Shown here: positions 6,607 to 13,788 of the stretch, piece by piece
Layout of the letters: every line of letters starts with the position of its first letter
How positions within the stretch are numbered: position 1 is the stretch's first letter
Assembly: GCA_035514995.1 (NCBI GenBank)
Contig: DATJCC010000024.1
Location: forward strand, 1-13,867
Direction of reading: 5' to 3'
Length of the DNA stretch: 13,867 nt
Origin: Leucobacter_A sp035514995
GTDB taxonomy: Bacteria > Actinomycetota > Actinomycetes > Actinomycetales > Microbacteriaceae
The notes under the pieces: generated by a model
What the model was told of the DNA's origin: nothing
Databases searched by the model: none
What the model saw: only the letters and a program-made list of their open reading frames with translations
Translations under genes and position numbers: made by a program

Positions 6607-7407
6607 TTATTTAGGGTCATTCCAAGACCAGATGTCATCCCCACGCAGCGTAGCGTCTGCACCACCGTCACAGTAAATTGTTTGGCCAGCTAGATGAGAG
6701 TTTTGAAGACTGGTCAACCAGATCAGTAGGTCAGCAATTGACTGTGCCGGTTGATGGTAATTGAGCGGCATTGGCACTGATTCATCTACCATTGCAGCGC
6801 CTTCAGGTGTTGCTAGAAGCTCTTCTGTCATTGGCGTAATGACGGTGCCCGGTGCTACCGCGTTGAGAGGGATCCCGCTTCCAGCCCAGGCTTCGGTAAT
6901 AGATTCGCGTCGCATCCAGCGTGAGAGTGCGCGTTTTGAAGATGAATACATGAGGTAGCCAATCTCTGGCCCTTGCGCTTCGAGCTTTCTAGCAATTTCG
7001 AGTGCCAAGGTTTCATCGCCAGCAAGACCTGCCTCTACTAACTCAGCAGAAACCGGTTGTAACGAAGCCATCGATGATACGGCGGCCACACGCGGAGCGT
7101 CTGAAGCTCGTAGCGCAGGAAGAAGAGCGGTTAAGAACTCGGTAACGCCGAAAAAGTTAATTGAAAAAGTTTTAGCGATAGGCGCTGCAATGCCCGCGCA
7201 GGCGATTACCGCGTCGATACGACCATTTGCCAACTCAGCTGCCTTTGCCGCTGCGGTGACTCGACCCTCCGCAGTCGAAAGATCGGCAGTAACCTCAACA
7301 CCTTTCAGGTCAACACCGATTACGGTTTCACCCTGCGCTCTTAAAGTCTGGGCTGTTTGTGCGCCGATCCCTGAAGCCGCTCCTGTAATCACATATGTTC
7401 TGGACAT
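6607..7407 (-). CDS. Short-chain dehydrogenase/reductase, 3-alpha-hydroxysteroid dehydrogenase/carbonyl reductase-like
   Basis: This is a classical-type SDR of 266 residues that uses NAD(P)H to oxidise or reduce an alcohol/carbonyl substrate. It shows the Rossmann glycine motif TGAASGIG (8-15), DLSTAEGR with the adenine-contact Asp (42-49), CAG (70-72), catalytic Asn84 in SINFFG, the serine motif VSSMAS (110-115), and Tyr154 and Lys158 in YSSSK. A roughly 30-residue insertion between the Ser and Tyr motifs, plus VDLKGVEVTADLSTAEGR near the cofactor site, resemble the Comamonas 3-alpha-hydroxysteroid dehydrogenase/carbonyl reductase branch as known from general knowledge. AAGGAG lies six bases upstream of the ATG on the minus strand. 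The gene sits where rimP would be expected and is divergent from nusA. The real substrate is unknown; a steroid is not implied. Confidence 0.88.
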   Translation of the reverse strand: MSRTYVITGAASGIGAQTAQTLRAQGETVIGVDLKGVEVTADLSTAEGRVTAAAKAAELANGRIDAVIACAGIAAPIAKTFSINFFGVTEFLTALLPALRASDAPRVAAVSSMASLQPVSAELVEAGLAGDETLALEIARKLEAQGPEIGYLMYSSSKRALSRWMRRESITEAWAGSGIPLNAVAPGTVITPMTEELLATPEGAAMVDESVPMPLNYHQPAQSIADLLIWLTSLQNSHLAGQTIYCDGGADATLRGDDIWSWNDPK

Positions 7408-7450
7408 GATCCACTCCTTAACTTTGTGTTTTAGAAGGCTCCCGGTTTAG

Positions 7451-7468
7451 TGACCCTCTTAAGGGTCA
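7451..7468. promoter_or_regulatory. Perfect inverted repeat upstream of the SDR gene, possible operator
   Basis: TGACCCT (7451-7457) and AGGGTCA (7462-7468) are perfect complements around CTTA, about 44 bases upstream of the SDR start. No T-run follows, so a terminator is unlikely. Its symmetry and place between the divergent SDR and nusA genes fit a regulator binding site. Confidence 0.35.
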
Positions 7469-7566
7469 GGCTACCACTTGCGCCTTCGCAATCTATTGAA
7501 AAAAATGAGTTGGTTTCAGTAGTCTTCTTATGTCTGTAAGGCATTACTTTGTTGTGAGCACATTGG

Positions 7567-7594
7567 GTTAACTCTCAGCACTTTCTAGTAGAAT
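7567..7594 (+). promoter_or_regulatory. Possible promoter of the nusA-ylxR-infB cluster
   Basis: TAGAAT at 7589-7594 is a good -10 element. GTTAAC at 7567-7572 could serve as a weak -35 with 16-base spacing, leaving a leader of about 60 bases. No other promoter-like pair stands out between the divergent genes. Confidence 0.4.
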
Positions 7595-7663
7595 CTCACA
7601 GTTAACGCAAATACGTGCTTGAAAACTGAAATCTAAATTAACTGAATAACGAAGGAGAACATC

Positions 7664-8659
7664 ATGCGGATTGAATTGCAAGAACTACGAGGCTTAGAGC
7701 GTGAGCAAGAAATTCCGTTTGATGAACTCGTTCAAATTATTGAGCAGGCTATACAGTCTGCTTATCTGAAGCACTCACTTGAGCGTGGCTTTGGAACGCT
7801 TGAGTCCGAAGAGGTGCGTGTTGTAGTAGACCGTAGCTCGGGAGAAGTAAACGTGCACGTGCCCGAGAAGGACGATGAAGGTAACGTTATCGGCGAGGCA
7901 GAAGTTACAACTGATGAGTTTGGCAGAATTGCAGCAAGCGCAGCTAAACAGGTTATTAACCAGCGTTTACGTGATCTCGCAGATGATCAGGTGCTCGGTG
8001 CATTTAAAGATAAAGAAGGCGAGATAGTTTCGGGCGTTGTGCAACAGGGCCCAAACCCGCGCATGGTACATGTTGATTTAGGTCAGCTTGAAGCGATTCT
8101 TCCACCCGAAGAGCAGGTGCCCGGAGAAGAATACAAACACGGTTCGAGAATCAGAGTCTATGTGACTTCTGTTTCGAAGGGGCTGAAGGGACCACAGGTT
8201 GTTGTTTCTAGAACCCATCCGCAGCTAGTGCGCAAACTTTTTGCTCTGGAGGTTCCTGAAATAGCCGACGGTGTCGTAGAGATTGTGTCTCTCGCTCGTG
8301 AAGCCGGTCACCGCACTAAGGTAGCTGTCTCTTCAAAAGACCCTGCAATCAACGCCAAGGGGACCTGCATCGGTGAAATGGGGCGGCGTGTGCGAGCAGT
8401 AATGGCGGAGCTTGGAGAAGAAAAAATTGATATCGTAGATTACTCTCCCGACCTCAACACTTTCGTGACAAACGCACTCTCACCGGCTAAAGTTACTGAA
8501 GCTTTCACCCTAAATAAAGAGCTAAAACAGGTACGTGCGCTCGTGCCCGACTTCCAACTTTCGTTAGCGATTGGTAAAGAAGGCCAGAATGCGAGACTCG
8601 CGGCTAAGCTGACCGGGGCAAAAATTGATATTCAACCAGATTCGATCATGAATGATTAA
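7664..8659 (+). CDS. nusA: Transcription termination/antitermination factor NusA
   Basis: NusA binds RNA polymerase near the exit channel and modulates pausing, termination and antitermination. The 331 residues give the short actinobacterial form: polymerase-binding N-terminal domain (1-105, with LEREQEIPFDELV), S1 domain (about 115-183, ending QVVVSRTHP), KH1 (about 205-275) and KH2 (about 280-330). KH1 has GTCIGEMGRRVRAV (233-246), with Glu where Pro is common in the family. KH2 has LAIGKEGQNARLAAKLTG (301-318). The C-terminal acidic repeats of E. coli NusA are absent, as is usual here. AAGGAG at 7652-7657 with six bases to the ATG fixes the start. It is the first gene of the cluster; rimP, its usual upstream partner, is not next to it. 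Confidence 0.97.
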   Translation: MRIELQELRGLEREQEIPFDELVQIIEQAIQSAYLKHSLERGFGTLESEEVRVVVDRSSGEVNVHVPEKDDEGNVIGEAEVTTDEFGRIAASAAKQVINQRLRDLADDQVLGAFKDKEGEIVSGVVQQGPNPRMVHVDLGQLEAILPPEEQVPGEEYKHGSRIRVYVTSVSKGLKGPQVVVSRTHPQLVRKLFALEVPEIADGVVEIVSLAREAGHRTKVAVSSKDPAINAKGTCIGEMGRRVRAVMAELGEEKIDIVDYSPDLNTFVTNALSPAKVTEAFTLNKELKQVRALVPDFQLSLAIGKEGQNARLAAKLTGAKIDIQPDSIMND

Positions 8660-8675
8660 GGATTAAACTGCTACG

Positions 8676-8933
8676 ATGGTAGCAATACGATTGTGCGTTG
8701 GCTGCGGTGTGCGTGATTTGCAAAAAAATATGTTAAGGATCGTGCGTCGCGGGGAAAAGGCTGTGGTTGATGATTGCCACAATCTCACCGGTCGAGGTGC
8801 TTGGGTGCATCCGACCAAAACGTGTGTCGCACCAGCAGTAAAGCGTAAAGCAATTTTGCGCGCACTGCGGGTGTCTGGGCAACTAGACACTTCATCACTA
8901 GAGAACAGGCTAGAAAACACTATGGACAAATAA
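8676..8933 (+). CDS. ylxR: YlxR family RNA-binding protein
   Basis: This is an 85-residue YlxR (DUF448) protein, typically encoded between nusA and infB. The diagnostic CVGCGVRDLQKNMLRIVRRG (7-26) and GRGAWVHPTKTC (39-50) are present, with Cys7, Cys10 and Cys50 and a basic C-terminal helix. The family is reported to bind nucleic acid and RNase P or act in expression control; the role here is inferred. The start ATG lies 16 bases after the nusA stop; TAAGGA at the nusA stop is 13 bases away, rather far for a ribosome binding site, so translation may be coupled to nusA. A stop upstream at 8664 rules out an earlier start. The stop TAA overlaps an ATG (TAATGA) that opens a tiny ORF. Confidence 0.93.
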   Translation: MVAIRLCVGCGVRDLQKNMLRIVRRGEKAVVDDCHNLTGRGAWVHPTKTCVAPAVKRKAILRALRVSGQLDTSSLENRLENTMDK

Positions 8934-8978
8934 TGAGCGGCTCAAAATGAGTTCCGTCCGATAATTAATGGTTCCGCC

Positions 8979-9003
8979 CCTGTCTGGCGAGAACCCAGAC
9001 AGG
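8979..9003 (+). promoter_or_regulatory. Hairpin overlapping the infB Shine-Dalgarno sequence
   Basis: CCTGTCTGG (8979-8987) and CCAGACAGG (8995-9003) pair over nine perfect base pairs around a 7-base loop. The 3' arm includes the first three bases of AGGAG (9001-9005), the ribosome binding site for the GTG start at 9010. Folding would partly hide that site. No T-run follows, so it is not an intrinsic terminator. Control of IF-2 translation is inferred. Confidence 0.6.
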
Positions 9004-9009
9004 AGAAAA

Positions 9010-11850
9010 GTGGCAAACCCACGCGTTCACGAGATCGCCGCCGAGATGGGCGTCGAGAGCAAGGCTGTTTTAGCGAAACTCGAAGAAATAGGCGAGTTCG
9101 TTAAAGCTAGTTCTTCAAGTGTCGCGCCCCCCGTAGCTCGCAAAGTTAAAGCTTTGCTAGAAGCTGAGGGGCTAGCGGCCAAACCAGAAGTTAAAGAAGA
9201 GGCTAAAAAACCAGCGGCGAAGAAAACAGCCGCTAAAAAAGTAGCCACTAAAAAATCCGAAGCGACAACTGACGCTGAAGAAAAAACAGAGCCTAAAACC
9301 AAAAGTAAGGTCAAACCAGGGCCGGTACCTGGGCCTAAAAAGGCTGAACCTAAAGAAGCTGAACCTAAAGCGACCAAAGCTAAAGAGAGCAAGCTTAAAG
9401 AGGCAGGGCCCGCAGAAACTGAACCTAAAAAATCTGTTTCTAAAAAGGCTGGAGCAAAACCAGTCGCTGATAGCTCAGCGGCCTCAAAGAAAGCTAAGCC
9501 TGCTGCTAAACCGGTAGCTGATTCTGAGGCGCCTAAAACGGATGCTCCTCGACCCGGAAATAATCCATTCGCATCAAGTCAGGGTATGGGGATTCCGAGA
9601 CCACCTCGACCCGGGAACAATCCCTTCGCGGCAGCTCAAGGCATGGGTAAGCGACCGAGCCCAGGAAATATTCCTCGTCCAGGCGCGCCCCGTCCAGGTG
9701 CTCCTCGCCCGGGAGCTCCTCGTCCAGGTGCACCTCGTCCAGGAGCCCCTCGTTCAGGCGCTCCGCGTCCAGGATCCCCAAGAACAGGTGCTCCGCGCCC
9801 CGGTGGTGCAGGCTCACGTCCAGGTGGATTGCCCGCACCAGGTGGTGCTCCAGGAGGTGCTCCACGTCCGGGAGGCGCTCCGTTCCAAGGCCGTGGAAAA
9901 AGCGGTCGTGGGGCAGGAACCGCTGGCGCTTTTGGTCGCGGTGGCTCAAAGAACAAAGCAAGAAAGTCGAAGCGCGCAAAGCGCCAAGAATTTGAGCTAC
10001 GTGAGGCGCCCTCAATTGGTGGCGTAGCCGTTCCAAGAGGCGACGGTAAAACTACGGTTAGGTTGCGTCGTGGAGCTTCACTTGCAGACTTTGCAGATAA
10101 AATCGATACCAATGCGTCAAATCTTGTGACGGTTCTTTTTCACCTGGGAGAGATGGCTACAGCCACAGAATCACTAGATGAAGCAACATTTGCAATTCTT
10201 GGTGAAGAACTAGGCTACAAAATCCAGATAGTTTCTCCCGAAGATGAAGATCGTGAAATACTTGAAGGCTTTGACATCGATATTGAGTTAGAGCTAGAAG
10301 AAGAAAGCGATGAAGTCTTACAACCTCGCCCACCAGTAGTCACTGTTATGGGACACGTTGATCACGGTAAGACCAGTTTGCTTGATGCTATTCGTAAAGC
10401 AGACGTTGGTGATGGTGAAGCTGGTGGAATCACTCAGCACATCGGCGCTTACCAGGTGCATTCAATGCATGAGGGTATAGACCGTGCGATCACCTTCATT
10501 GACACCCCGGGTCACGAAGCCTTTACAGCTATGCGTGCACGAGGTGCTCAGGTCACTGATATTGCGATACTAGTTGTTGCAGCAGACGACGGCATAATGC
10601 CGCAAACCATTGAAGCTCTAAACCACGTGCAATCAGCCGGTGTTCCTATAGTTGTTGCAGTCAACAAAGTAGATAAGCCAGATGCTAATCCGGCTAAAGT
10701 GCGTCAACAGCTTACTGAGTTTAATTTAGTAGCAGAAGAATACGGCGGTGACGTCATGTTTGTTGATGTTTCAGCTAAAAACAATATCGGTATTTCTGAA
10801 CTACTAGACGCAGTGCTCTTGACCGCTGATGCTGGCCTTGACTTGCGTGCCAACCCTGATAAAGAAGCTCGCGGTGTTGCAATTGAAGCGAAGCTTGATA
10901 AAGGTCGCGGATCGGTTGCAACTGTGTTAATTCAGTCTGGAACCTTGAACGTTGGTGACGCGATTGTCGCAGGAACCGCTTACGGTCGTGTGCGTGCAAT
11001 GATCGACGAAAACGGTGCATCCATTGAAACTGCTGGCCCGTCAAGGCCGGTTCTTGTGCAGGGGTTAGCATCTGTTCCGCGGGCTGGTGACACTTTTATC
11101 GTGACAGGTGAAGACCGCACTGCAAGACAGATTGCTGAGAAACGTGAAGCAGCTGAGCGTAACGCTATGCTTGCAAGGGCTCGCAAACGTATCAGCCTCG
11201 AAGACTTCACTAAGGCGCTTGAAGATGGCAAGGTTGAGTCTCTCAACCTCATTATCAAGGGTGACGTTTCGGGTGCTGTTGAGGCACTTGAAGAATCACT
11301 GCTTAAGATTGAAGTTGATGACACTGTACAGCTTCGTATTCTGCACCGCGGTGTTGGTGCGATTACTGAAAGTGATATCGACCTCGCAACAATCGATGAC
11401 GCAATTGTTATCGGCTTTAATGTGCGACCAGATGTTAAAGCGCGCGAGAGGGCGCAACGTGAAGGAATCGATATTCGCTTCTACAACGTAATTTACAACG
11501 CTCTTGACGATATTGAGAACTCACTCAAAGGCATGCTCAAACCAGAGTATGAAGAGGTGCAGTCTGGTGTCGCTGAAGTGCGTGAAGTATTCCGGTCATC
11601 GAAATTTGGCAACATTGCTGGTGTTATCGTGCGAAACGGCACAATTACACGTAATGCAAAGGCACGTGTCATTAGAGATGGCGTTGTTATTGCAGACGGG
11701 CTCGCGATTGAATCGCTTCGACGTTTCAAAGACGATGTCACCGAAGTTAAAACAGACTTCGAATGTGGTATTGGTCTCGGGTCTCACAATGACATTCAAG
11801 AAGGCGATGAAATCGAAACCATCGAAATGGTCGAAAAGCCACGCGTTTAA
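9010..11850 (+). CDS. infB: Translation initiation factor IF-2
   Basis: IF-2 is the GTPase that places initiator tRNA on the 30S subunit and promotes 50S joining. The GTG at 9010 is chosen because AGGAG lies just upstream at 9001-9005 and the protein then begins MANPRVHEIAAEMGV, the normal actinobacterial start; the in-frame ATG at 8968 would add 14 unusual residues. The 946 residues have an N-terminal IF2_N-like helix-turn region (1-55), a Lys/Ala/Glu linker (60-175), a Pro/Gly/Arg linker with PRPGA repeats (222-265), a second IF2_N domain (about 350-410), then the G domain with GHVDHGKT (448-455), GGITQHIG (switch region), DTPGHE (498-503), NKVDK (552-556) and SAK (588-590), followed by domains II-IV to the end. 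All GTPase motifs are intact. A strong terminator follows. Confidence 0.97.
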   Translation: MANPRVHEIAAEMGVESKAVLAKLEEIGEFVKASSSSVAPPVARKVKALLEAEGLAAKPEVKEEAKKPAAKKTAAKKVATKKSEATTDAEEKTEPKTKSKVKPGPVPGPKKAEPKEAEPKATKAKESKLKEAGPAETEPKKSVSKKAGAKPVADSSAASKKAKPAAKPVADSEAPKTDAPRPGNNPFASSQGMGIPRPPRPGNNPFAAAQGMGKRPSPGNIPRPGAPRPGAPRPGAPRPGAPRPGAPRSGAPRPGSPRTGAPRPGGAGSRPGGLPAPGGAPGGAPRPGGAPFQGRGKSGRGAGTAGAFGRGGSKNKARKSKRAKRQEFELREAPSIGGVAVPRGDGKTTVRLRRGASLADFADKIDTNASNLVTVLFHLGEMATATESLDEATFAILGEELGYKIQIVSPEDEDREILEGFDIDIELELEEESDEVLQPRPPVVTVMGHVDHGKTSLLDAIRKADVGDGEAGGITQHIGAYQVHSMHEGIDRAITFIDTPGHEAFTAMRARGAQVTDIAILVVAADDGIMPQTIEALNHVQSAGVPIVVAVNKVDKPDANPAKVRQQLTEFNLVAEEYGGDVMFVDVSAKNNIGISELLDAVLLTADAGLDLRANPDKEARGVAIEAKLDKGRGSVATVLIQSGTLNVGDAIVAGTAYGRVRAMIDENGASIETAGPSRPVLVQGLASVPRAGDTFIVTGEDRTARQIAEKREAAERNAMLARARKRISLEDFTKALEDGKVESLNLIIKGDVSGAVEALEESLLKIEVDDTVQLRILHRGVGAITESDIDLATIDDAIVIGFNVRPDVKARERAQREGIDIRFYNVIYNALDDIENSLKGMLKPEYEEVQSGVAEVREVFRSSKFGNIAGVIVRNGTITRNAKARVIRDGVVIADGLAIESLRRFKDDVTEVKTDFECGIGLGSHNDIQEGDEIETIEMVEKPRV
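9547..9651 (+). repeat. Direct duplication inside infB (PRPGNNPF module)
   Basis: PRPGNNPFASSQGMG (from 9547) and PRPGNNPFAAAQGMG (from 9604) are encoded 57 bases apart in the disordered linker of IF-2. The DNA copies have diverged at synonymous sites, so the duplication is not recent or is under protein-level selection. Confidence 0.7.
9676..9804 (+). repeat. 15-bp repeats in infB encoding PRPGA units
   Basis: About nine tandem five-residue units (PRPGA with PRSGA, PRPGS and PRTGA variants) come from 15-base repeats of the type CCTCGTCCAGGTGCT. They lie in the flexible linker before the second IF2_N domain. Such Pro/Gly/Arg-rich linkers are common in actinobacterial IF-2 and vary in length. 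Confidence 0.8.
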
Positions 11851-11856
11851 CGGCTT

Positions 11857-11892
11857 AACTTCGGCGGGGTTTAAAACCCCGCCGAAGTTTTT
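11857..11892 (+). terminator. Strong intrinsic terminator after infB
   Basis: AACTTCGGCGGGGTTT (11857-11872) and AAACCCCGCCGAAGTT (11874-11889) form a near-complete inverted repeat with a GC-rich core (CTTCGGCGGGG/CCCCGCCGAAG), followed by a T-run through 11892. It sits seven bases after the infB stop and before rbfA, so it would reduce readthrough into rbfA and truB. Confidence 0.88.
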
Positions 11893-11926
11893 AGAAGTAG
11901 AACGACCATAACTGTAAGGAGACAAA

Positions 11927-12349
11927 ATGAGTAGCCCGCGCATAGGTAAAGTTGCTGAACGAATACAACAAATCGTCGCCAATCGGCTGGAAAAAGGTTT
12001 ACGTGACCCGCGCCTAGGTTTTGTGACAATAACTGATGTGCGCGTTACTGGCGATTTACAACACGCAAGTATTTTTTATACGGTTTATGGAACTGATGAA
12101 GAACGCGCAGATACGGCTGCGGCACTGAAATCTGCAACGGGCTTGATCCGTGGAGAAGTGGGGCGAGGGTTAGGCATCAGGCTGACCCCAACTATCGAAT
12201 TTATTGCAGATGAACTACCTGAAACTGCAAAACATATGACCGAACTGCTCGAAGAAGCAAAACGTCGAGATGAAGAATCCAAAAAAATTGCTCAGCAGGC
12301 AAAACCAGCTGGTGACGAAGATCCATACCGTACAGCAAACGAAAAATAG
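11927..12349 (+). CDS. rbfA: 30S ribosome-binding factor RbfA
   Basis: RbfA binds immature 30S subunits near the 16S rRNA 5' helix and aids late maturation. At 140 residues it is normal length: SSPRIGKVAERIQQIVANRLEKGLRDPRLGFVTITDVRVTGDLQHASIFYTVYG covers the first part of the KH-like fold, and IRGEVGRGLGIRLTPTIEFIADE the second. The C-terminal 35 residues are a charged, probably disordered tail. AAGGAG at 11916-11921 with five bases to ATG supports the start. Only 34 bases separate it from the upstream terminator, with no evident promoter there, so expression probably relies on readthrough or on a promoter inside infB. Confidence 0.96.
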   Translation: MSSPRIGKVAERIQQIVANRLEKGLRDPRLGFVTITDVRVTGDLQHASIFYTVYGTDEERADTAAALKSATGLIRGEVGRGLGIRLTPTIEFIADELPETAKHMTELLEEAKRRDEESKKIAQQAKPAGDEDPYRTANEK

Positions 12350-12375
12350 TTGCTCGCCGGTTAGAGTCAATAATT

Positions 12376-13380
12376 TTGAACGGGATAATATTCTTCGATA
12401 AGCCTGAAGGGTTTACAAGCCACGATGTCGTCGCAAAACTTCGGCGAATACTGGACATCAAAAAGATTGGTCACGCTGGAACGCTTGATCCAATGGCAAC
12501 AGGTCTGCTAACACTTGGTGTGGGCCCTGCTACCAGACTGCTCACTTATATGGTTGGACTTAATAAAACATATGAGGCGACCATCAGACTAGGCGCAACA
12601 ACAGTGACTGATGATCACGAAGGTGAAATCGTTAAAACTGCGCCCATTGAACTTCTCTCAGCTATCACCGACGAAGAAATTTATGCTGAAATAAAGAAAC
12701 TTAGCGGGGAGATTTTACAGATCCCAAGCTCTGTTAGTGCAGTAAGAATACAAGGCAAAAAAGCGTATGAGCTTGTTCGTGAAGGACAAAAAGTAGAGTT
12801 AAAACCTAGAGCTGTAACAGTTTTTAACTTTAACGTAGAAAAGATTTTGAGAGTTTACAGCGACGAAAATAACTCTCTCGTGACAACAGGCGACTCTCCC
12901 GAGAAACTTGACTCTCTAGCGATACCTGACTCTTTAGCGATACCTGACTCGAGAGACATCAACTTCATAGATATAAATGTGTCGGTTACCTGCTCTTCTG
13001 GAACATATATTAGAGCACTCGCGCGAGATCTTGGAGAAGCTCTGAAAGTCGGCGGTCACCTCACACGTCTGCGTCGCACTTCGGTTGGCCCTTTTGAATT
13101 AAAGAAACTAAATTATGTTGCCACCTTTGCAGAAGAAACAGCGGGAGAAACTACAGCAGAACCAAATATTACACCTCCCCAAGATGTAGCAAAGCAACTA
13201 TTCGATACGATAACGCTGACTGAATCACAGTCGATAGAGCTGCTGCAAGGTAAACGCTTTGAGGTTAAATCTGGCGACACCAAACTTACTGCTGCTTTAA
13301 GCCCCACAGGAGCTCTTTTAGGTCTGATTGAGATTAAAAAAGGTGTCATTCGTGCAATTACTAATTTTCCGCAAAGTTAG
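12376..13380 (+). CDS. truB: tRNA pseudouridine-55 synthase TruB
   Basis: TruB converts U55 to pseudouridine in the T loop of tRNAs. The start is TTG: it gives the family N-terminus MNGIIFFDKPEGFTSHDVV, and no ATG or GTG precedes it in frame after an upstream stop. No Shine-Dalgarno sequence is visible. The catalytic Asp38 lies in HAGTLDPMATGLL (33-45); KTYEATIRLGATTVTDD (64-80), a KAYELVREG segment (129-137) and SSGTYIRALARDLG (207-220) follow as expected. The C-terminal domain is intact, ending at residue 334. The protein is some 30 residues longer than usual because of an insertion at about 161-195 that carries an 18-base tandem repeat. rbfA ends 26 bases upstream. Confidence 0.95.
   Translation: MNGIIFFDKPEGFTSHDVVAKLRRILDIKKIGHAGTLDPMATGLLTLGVGPATRLLTYMVGLNKTYEATIRLGATTVTDDHEGEIVKTAPIELLSAITDEEIYAEIKKLSGEILQIPSSVSAVRIQGKKAYELVREGQKVELKPRAVTVFNFNVEKILRVYSDENNSLVTTGDSPEKLDSLAIPDSLAIPDSRDINFIDINVSVTCSSGTYIRALARDLGEALKVGGHLTRLRRTSVGPFELKKLNYVATFAEETAGETTAEPNITPPQDVAKQLFDTITLTESQSIELLQGKRFEVKSGDTKLTAALSPTGALLGLIEIKKGVIRAITNFPQS
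12892..12950 (+). repeat. 18-bp in-frame tandem repeat inside truB
   Basis: GACTC recurs at 12892, 12910, 12928 and 12946, exactly 18 bases apart. The second and third units (GACTCTCTAGCGATACCT and GACTCTTTAGCGATACCT) differ at one base and encode DSLAIP twice; the first unit is diverged. The reading frame is kept. The low divergence of the central pair suggests recent duplication. Confidence 0.8.
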
Positions 13381-13417
13381 CTACTAAAGTGAGATCAGTA
13401 GACAGTCAGGAGTAACT

Positions 13418-13780
13418 ATGGTCATGTGGTTTGGTGTGTTAATCATCGCAGTGGCCCTCATCGCTGCAGTTATTGCACTGGTAATTTTTGCTATCAAAAA
13501 ACCACCGAATGATTTCACAATACTTCCTGCTGTCATCACCGCTGTGCTTCTTATTGCACAAATAATCGTAATGATAATCGCACCATTTGTCGGCAATCCA
13601 GCTGTTGGTGACCCGTTAGAAATTTGGTTGTATCTAATAACAGCATTTGCGATGCCTATAGTTGCAATGGTTTGGGCTTTGACAGATCGCACAAAATGGG
13701 CAAATTTGGTGCTTGCGGTAGTTCAGGCCTCTGTTGCTGTGATGACCTGGCGCATGCTTAGCTTGTGGTTAGGGTTTTAA
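13418..13780 (+). CDS. Small four-helix membrane protein of unknown function
   Basis: I do not recognise this protein. Its 120 residues hold four hydrophobic segments at about 4-26, 35-58, 68-89 and 93-117, with short basic or polar loops (AIKKPPND, TDRTKWAN). There is no signal peptide and no catalytic motif. AGGAG at 13408-13412 with five bases to the ATG supports the start and makes it a real gene. It follows truB by 37 bases and may be co-transcribed; the next gene starts eight bases after its stop. Confidence 0.75.
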   Translation: MVMWFGVLIIAVALIAAVIALVIFAIKKPPNDFTILPAVITAVLLIAQIIVMIIAPFVGNPAVGDPLEIWLYLITAFAMPIVAMVWALTDRTKWANLVLAVVQASVAVMTWRMLSLWLGF

Positions 13781-13788
13781 GAATAAAC

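Noticed and set aside
8663..8929. Minus-strand ORF across ylxR
   Set aside because: It is a shadow of the well-supported ylxR frame with no ribosome binding site and no family features.
9533..10112. Long overlapping ORFs (about 160 codons) in other frames across the infB linker
   Set aside because: They mirror the GC-rich Pro/Gly/Arg repeats of the infB frame, have repetitive composition and lack start signals.
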